Source: Candidatus Saccharimonadota bacterium (GTDB taxonomy: Bacteria; Patescibacteriota; Saccharimonadia; Saccharimonadales; UBA4665). Taken from it: a DNA stretch of 8,860 nucleotides. The notes beneath the pieces were generated by a model. It made no database searches and was not told the origin of the DNA. It saw only the letters and a program-made list of their open reading frames with translations. Numbering within the stretch: the stretch's first letter is position 1; every line of letters begins with the position of its first letter. The stretch is from the NCBI GenBank assembly GCA_029288515.1, contig JARIHB010000117.1, positions 1 to 8,860 on the forward strand, in the 5' to 3' direction. Below are positions 6,249 to 8,860 of this stretch, piece by piece. The translations under genes were made by a program, and so were the position numbers.

Positions 6249-6704
6249 TTACACAGTTACATGCTTTTTGAGAGTAACCAAGCGAGGTATAAAACTCTGC
6301 GCGGCGCCCTCCAGGCCTAACACTTTTAGGGCACCAATCAATACATATAACTTATCCAGATCGGCCTCCACAAACGCCGCGTCGGTTTTTTCTAATTGCG
6401 CAAAAAAATGTTCAACTTTGTCTACCAGCCACTTTTCTTCCGCCGGCTTTATATCGCTGATCGTTGTCTTGGCCGGCAGTTCGGCGGCCACCACCTCCAG
6501 CGATCGAGCCGAATGGTCACGCTTACGTAAATGTCCCCGGCGGATCAGGTTGTTGATATGCAGCGCCACTGTGGCAACTGATGTATAATTCAACCCCGCC
6601 ATTATTTCCCGGTAGCTCGGACTATAGCCGTGCTCTCCAATAAATTGCTCGATAAATGTCAGCAACTCACGTTGCTTTTTCGTAGGACGGACCGTATCGG
6701 TCAT
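6249..6704 (-). CDS. LexA-type winged-helix regulator without the self-cleaving peptidase domain
   Basis: A 151-residue DNA-binding protein. Residues about 5-73 match the LexA N-terminal winged helix: KKQRELLTFIEQF, then GYSPSYREI in the second helix, SVATVALHINNLIRRGHL for the recognition helix, and a wing ending RSLEVV. The remaining 75-151 are helical and charged. They do not show the S24 peptidase of LexA: no Ala-Gly cleavage site and no Ser/Lys dyad context. It therefore probably cannot be inactivated by RecA-stimulated self-cleavage and may respond to another signal through its helical C-terminus. The ATG at 6702-6704 is chosen over the upstream in-frame start because AAGGAGG lies seven bases before it and the LexA alignment begins there. 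It is divergent from the sugar-transferase gene, so it could regulate that promoter region or its own. Confidence 0.85.
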   Translation of the reverse strand: MTDTVRPTKKQRELLTFIEQFIGEHGYSPSYREIMAGLNYTSVATVALHINNLIRRGHLRKRDHSARSLEVVAAELPAKTTISDIKPAEEKWLVDKVEHFFAQLEKTDAAFVEADLDKLYVLIGALKVLGLEGAAQSFIPRLVTLKKHVTV

Positions 6705-6738
6705 ATGTTTGCCTCCTTCGTCACCACCCTTGACCGGG

Positions 6739-6767
6739 CATAAAACATCCGCAACCGATACCCGCAA
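6739..6767 (-). promoter_or_regulatory. Candidate promoter of the LexA-like gene
   Basis: On the minus strand TTGCGG (6762-6767) and TTTATG (6739-6744) are separated by 17 bases, placing initiation near 6732, about 28 bases before the ATG. The -10 is weak. GGTTGCGG occurs twice here in direct orientation, once over the -35 and once in the spacer, and could be an operator half-site pair. No classical LexA box was found. Confidence 0.3.
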
Positions 6768-6920
6768 CCAAAAGCGATAGTACCACAGCCAGTCTCAGGA
6801 CAACTGGCCCCACTGATAGGGTACCTCATAAACTGCAGTACATCAGCTCGGGTTACGCGATGGCGGTTGGCGGTACGCATACCTCACATTAGTATACCAT
6901 CACGCCCCCACGCTATAAGT

Positions 6921-6928
6921 GATACAAT
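6921..6928 (+). promoter_or_regulatory. Extended -10 giving a leaderless sugar-transferase mRNA
   Basis: The plus strand reads TG-A-TACAAT, with the TG at 6920-6921 and TACAAT at 6923-6928, matching TATAAT at five of six. It ends seven bases before the ATG at 6936, so initiation should fall at the start codon. No Shine-Dalgarno sequence of useful spacing precedes that ATG. Confidence 0.5.
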
Positions 6929-6935
6929 CAAGGCA

Positions 6936-8390
6936 ATGAAGAATAATGTCTCTCTCATTTACAACCTCTGCTTGCTACTGGGAGATTCGTTAGCACTGGT
7001 GACTGCCTTTGCAGCGGCGTATATATTGCGCGTTAAGCTAGCCGTCGGCCTGCACGTGGCGCCCATGGGACCCACTAGCGGCAAGACCTTCATTGGCATT
7101 TTTTTATTAGTACTACCCTTCTGGCTGCTGATTTTTGCGCTTCTGGGCCTCTACAACCACAGCATTTATGAGAAACGGTTTGTTGAATTTGGACGATTAC
7201 TTATCGGATCGTTCATCGGCCTGCTGTTCGTGGTGTTCTGGAATTTTATTGCTTCTGAACCAATCTTCCCCGCTCGTCTGGTGCCAATATACGGCTTTGC
7301 ATTCGGTTTTGTGTTCCTGGTTATTTTTCGCAACGTCGCGCGCTTCGTGCGCAGCCGTCTCTTCAGCTTCAATATCGGCCTGACACGGGTGCTATTAGTA
7401 GGGAACACTCATGTTACGCGTGAACTACTGGACTGGTTGGCCAACAGTCGCACATCAGGCTACAACGTAGTCGGTGTTGTGGGCGGCGAGCTTGGTCTTG
7501 GAGTGCACCGACACGTGCCGCTCTACCACAGCTTCGACCAATTCCTGCAGGCGCAAGGCAAAAAAGCCGACCTGCACAGCATTATACAAACTGAACTGTA
7601 TGCCGAGGAGTCGCGTAATGCCAAAATTCTAGCCTACGCCCAGGAGCGTCATATCAGCTACCGTTTCGTACCGGGTAACACTGGACTGTTCGTGGGCAAC
7701 ATCGAGGTGGAGCTATTCCGCAATAGCGTACCCGTACTGCATGTACACCACACGGCATTATTCGGATGGGGACGAGTAGTAAAACGTGCTTTCGACTTTT
7801 TTGCGGGCGGTGTTGCCCTAATTATCACGTCGCCAATCATGGTCCTGTTGACCGTAATCGTCAAGCTCACCGAACCCCGGGCGCCGATACTTTTCAAACC
7901 GGAACGTACCGGGCGCTATGGCAACAATACGCCGATATATAAATTCCGCAGTATGTATCAGGCTTACAGCAATATGAGTCCTGAAGAAGGCTTCACTAAA
8001 ATGGGTAAACCGGAACTTATCAAGCAGTACCGCGAAAACGGTGACCAGCTACCAAACGACCCTCGCGTGACACCTATTGGCCGCTTCATGCGCAAAACCA
8101 GCCTCGACGAACTGCCGCAGCTCATTAACGTCGTCAAAGGTGATATCAGCCTGGTGGGTCCGCGGGCGCTCGATCCATTTGAGCTGGACCAATACTCTAA
8201 AAAGAACCTCATACTGGCCGTTAAGAGCGGCCTGACCGGCCTGGCGCAGGTTTCAGGACGGCGCGACATCAGCTTCGAGGAACGCCGCAAGCTCGACCTA
8301 TACTATGTGCAAAATTGGAGCTTCTGGATGGATCTGGTAATACTCGTAAAAACCGTCCGCGTCGTCCTCGGCGGCCGAGGCACCAATTAA
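6936..8390 (+). CDS. Polyprenyl-phosphate sugar-phosphate transferase (initiating glycosyltransferase, WbaP/WcaJ type)
   Basis: A 484-residue membrane enzyme that transfers a sugar-1-phosphate from a nucleotide sugar to undecaprenyl phosphate, the first step of surface polysaccharide or glycan assembly. The N-terminal half has four membrane helices (about 10-32, 50-73, 86-105, 113-134) and a Rossmann-like domain starting RVLLVGN (151-157). The catalytic bacterial sugar transferase domain follows (about 280-484). It contains VVKRAFDFF, a membrane-associated hairpin (288-310), KFRSM (336-340), TSLDELPQL with the D391-E392 pair, SLVGPR, GLTGLAQVSGR (432-442) and the closing NWSFWMDLVILVKT. The segment between KFRSM and DPRVTP is longer than usual. 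ATG 6936 is chosen over an upstream in-frame TTG at 6867 because the membrane fold and a promoter-spaced -10 support it. First gene of a plus-strand glycan cluster; the next gene starts two bases after its stop codon. Confidence 0.92.
   Translation: MKNNVSLIYNLCLLLGDSLALVTAFAAAYILRVKLAVGLHVAPMGPTSGKTFIGIFLLVLPFWLLIFALLGLYNHSIYEKRFVEFGRLLIGSFIGLLFVVFWNFIASEPIFPARLVPIYGFAFGFVFLVIFRNVARFVRSRLFSFNIGLTRVLLVGNTHVTRELLDWLANSRTSGYNVVGVVGGELGLGVHRHVPLYHSFDQFLQAQGKKADLHSIIQTELYAEESRNAKILAYAQERHISYRFVPGNTGLFVGNIEVELFRNSVPVLHVHHTALFGWGRVVKRAFDFFAGGVALIITSPIMVLLTVIVKLTEPRAPILFKPERTGRYGNNTPIYKFRSMYQAYSNMSPEEGFTKMGKPELIKQYRENGDQLPNDPRVTPIGRFMRKTSLDELPQLINVVKGDISLVGPRALDPFELDQYSKKNLILAVKSGLTGLAQVSGRRDISFEERRKLDLYYVQNWSFWMDLVILVKTVRVVLGGRGTN
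8366..8380. repeat. Perfect 15-base palindrome at the end of the sugar-transferase gene
   Basis: CCTCGGC-G-GCCGAGG is a perfect inverted repeat inside the last codons of the sugar transferase, encoding LGGRG. It can form a short stem just before the start of the next gene. No U-run follows, so it is not an obvious terminator. Its CCTCGG recurs at 8405-8410 at the edge of the next palindromic segment. Confidence 0.5.
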
Positions 8391-8391
8391 A

Positions 8392-8860
8392 ATGAGTAAA
8401 CATTCCTCGGACGCTAGGGGTGGCGCGAATGGGGGGACCCCCGCCGCCCGGAACGCTAGCGAGGACGGTGGGGGAAGGCTTTCGCGACAGGACCCCCACG
8501 AGCAGAAGAGGCTGAAGGTAGCGATCGTGCACGACTGGCTCATCGGCGGCGGCGCCGAAAAGGTTGTCGAAGCGCTGCACCAGATGTATCCTGACGCCCC
8601 TATTTACACCTCGTATTGTACCGACGAATGGCGTAAACGCCTTGATAACAAAGTCGTGACCGGCTTCCTGCAGCACCGCCCCTTCCCTCGTCTTCGTAAG
8701 TACGCTGCCGTACTGCGCATCTGGTGGTTCAGCCACCTCGATCTCGGCGAATACGATCTGGTTATCAGCAGCTCTGGCAATGGCGAAGCCTTTGGCGTAC
8801 GCGTGCCGGATAGTGTTACGCATATTTGCTACTGTCACACGCCAACCCATTATTACTGGC
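8392..8860 (+). CDS. GT4-family glycosyltransferase, N-terminal part, with an unusual 40-residue leader
   Basis: The first 156 residues of a GT4 glycosyltransferase; the rest lies beyond the window. From residue 41 the sequence is a typical GT-B N-terminal domain: LKVAIVHDW, the acceptor-side GGGAEK loop (52-57), PDAPIYTSY, DLVISSS and CHTPTHYYW (148-156). It likely adds a sugar to the lipid-linked glycan begun by the preceding enzyme. Residues 1-40 are not part of the fold. They are rich in Gly, Ala, Arg, Ser and Asp and are encoded by palindromic GC-rich DNA. ATG 8392 lies two bases after the upstream TAA, suggesting coupled translation, with only a distant GAGG upstream. No other ATG precedes the conserved core; a rare start such as CTG at 8512 would remove the leader. 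Confidence 0.85.
   Translation, partial: MSKHSSDARGGANGGTPAARNASEDGGGRLSRQDPHEQKRLKVAIVHDWLIGGGAEKVVEALHQMYPDAPIYTSYCTDEWRKRLDNKVVTGFLQHRPFPRLRKYAAVLRIWWFSHLDLGEYDLVISSSGNGEAFGVRVPDSVTHICYCHTPTHYYW
8404..8499. repeat. Compound palindromic GC-rich element inside the start of the glycosyltransferase gene
   Basis: Two adjacent foldable units. The first pairs TCCTCG (8404-8409) with CGAGGA (8460-8465), CGCTAG (8412-8417) with CTAGCG (8456-8461, overlapping that arm) as an alternative, and GGGTGGCG (8418-8425) with CGCCGCCC (8442-8449, one G-U). It also holds GGGGG-A-CCCCC (8432-8442) and a direct repeat ACGCTAG (8411, 8453). The second pairs GTGGGGG (8468-8474) with CCCCCAC (8493-8499). The segment keeps the reading frame open. 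It resembles intragenic palindromic repeats known from other small genomes; other copies cannot be checked here. Confidence 0.55.

Noticed and set aside
6705..6767. Upstream in-frame start extending the LexA-like protein by 21 residues
   Set aside because: The strong AAGGAGG lies directly before the ATG at 6704, and the extra residues do not resemble LexA.
6867..6935. Earlier in-frame start for the sugar transferase
   Set aside because: It would be a TTG codon without a ribosome site, and the extension carries the candidate -10 within it.
8404..8499. Intrinsic terminator between the two glycan genes
   Set aside because: The hairpins lie inside the coding frame of the second gene and lack a following U-run.
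8269..8850. 193-residue open frame on the minus strand
   Set aside because: Antisense to the sugar transferase end and the glycosyltransferase, both of which have clear family motifs. Its translation shows no recognisable domain.
1..8860. UGA recoding as in Gracilibacteria or Absconditabacteria
   Set aside because: No gene has an in-frame TGA, and all six visible stops are TAA. The standard code suffices, although TGA use elsewhere cannot be judged.
1..8860. CRISPR array, insertion sequence or integrase attachment site
   Set aside because: No regularly spaced repeats, transposase motifs or terminal inverted repeats with target duplications were found.

Overview
The window looks like part of a small bacterial genome from the Candidate Phyla Radiation, most likely Candidatus Saccharibacteria (TM7). 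This rests on several points: an archaeal-type aspartyl-tRNA synthetase, a LexA-type DNA-binding domain with no peptidase, a double-membrane-anchored PKD protein, a weak CNNM/CBS protein, short intergenic spaces and apparently leaderless starts. No rRNA or other marker fixes the lineage, so it is an inference. All six genes whose ends lie inside the window stop with TAA, and there is no sign of UGA recoding.

Layout. Positions 1-3403 (minus strand) hold a probable operon transcribed right to left: a surface PKD/Ig-like protein (GTG start at 3403), a CNNM/CBS membrane protein, and aspS, which runs off the left edge. A folded 123-base spacer precedes aspS. A DsbA-like thiol-disulfide oxidoreductase (3523-4170, plus) diverges from this operon. 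Positions 4184-4448 hold a compact minus-strand unit: a near-consensus promoter, a possible 30-codon ORF and a strong hairpin shared with the end of the DsbA gene. Positions 4495-6018 (minus) encode a 507-residue soluble protein of unknown function with a C-terminal zinc ribbon. Its leader (6019-6178) carries what reads as a cobalamin riboswitch followed by a hairpin that buries the ribosome-binding site. Upstream is a 151-residue LexA-like winged-helix protein (6249-6704, minus). To the right (plus) begins a surface-glycan locus: a polyprenyl-phosphate sugar-phosphate transferase (6936-8390), then a GT4 glycosyltransferase cut by the right edge, whose first 40 codons are a GC-rich, palindrome-filled segment.

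How the parts fit. The PKD protein, the DsbA-like enzyme and the glycan enzymes all concern the cell surface. The PKD protein has two closely spaced cysteine pairs in its external part, so it is a plausible substrate of the adjacent DsbA-like enzyme. The most unusual element is the B12-type riboswitch controlling an unrecognised zinc-ribbon gene instead of the usual transport, biosynthesis or B12-dependent enzyme genes.
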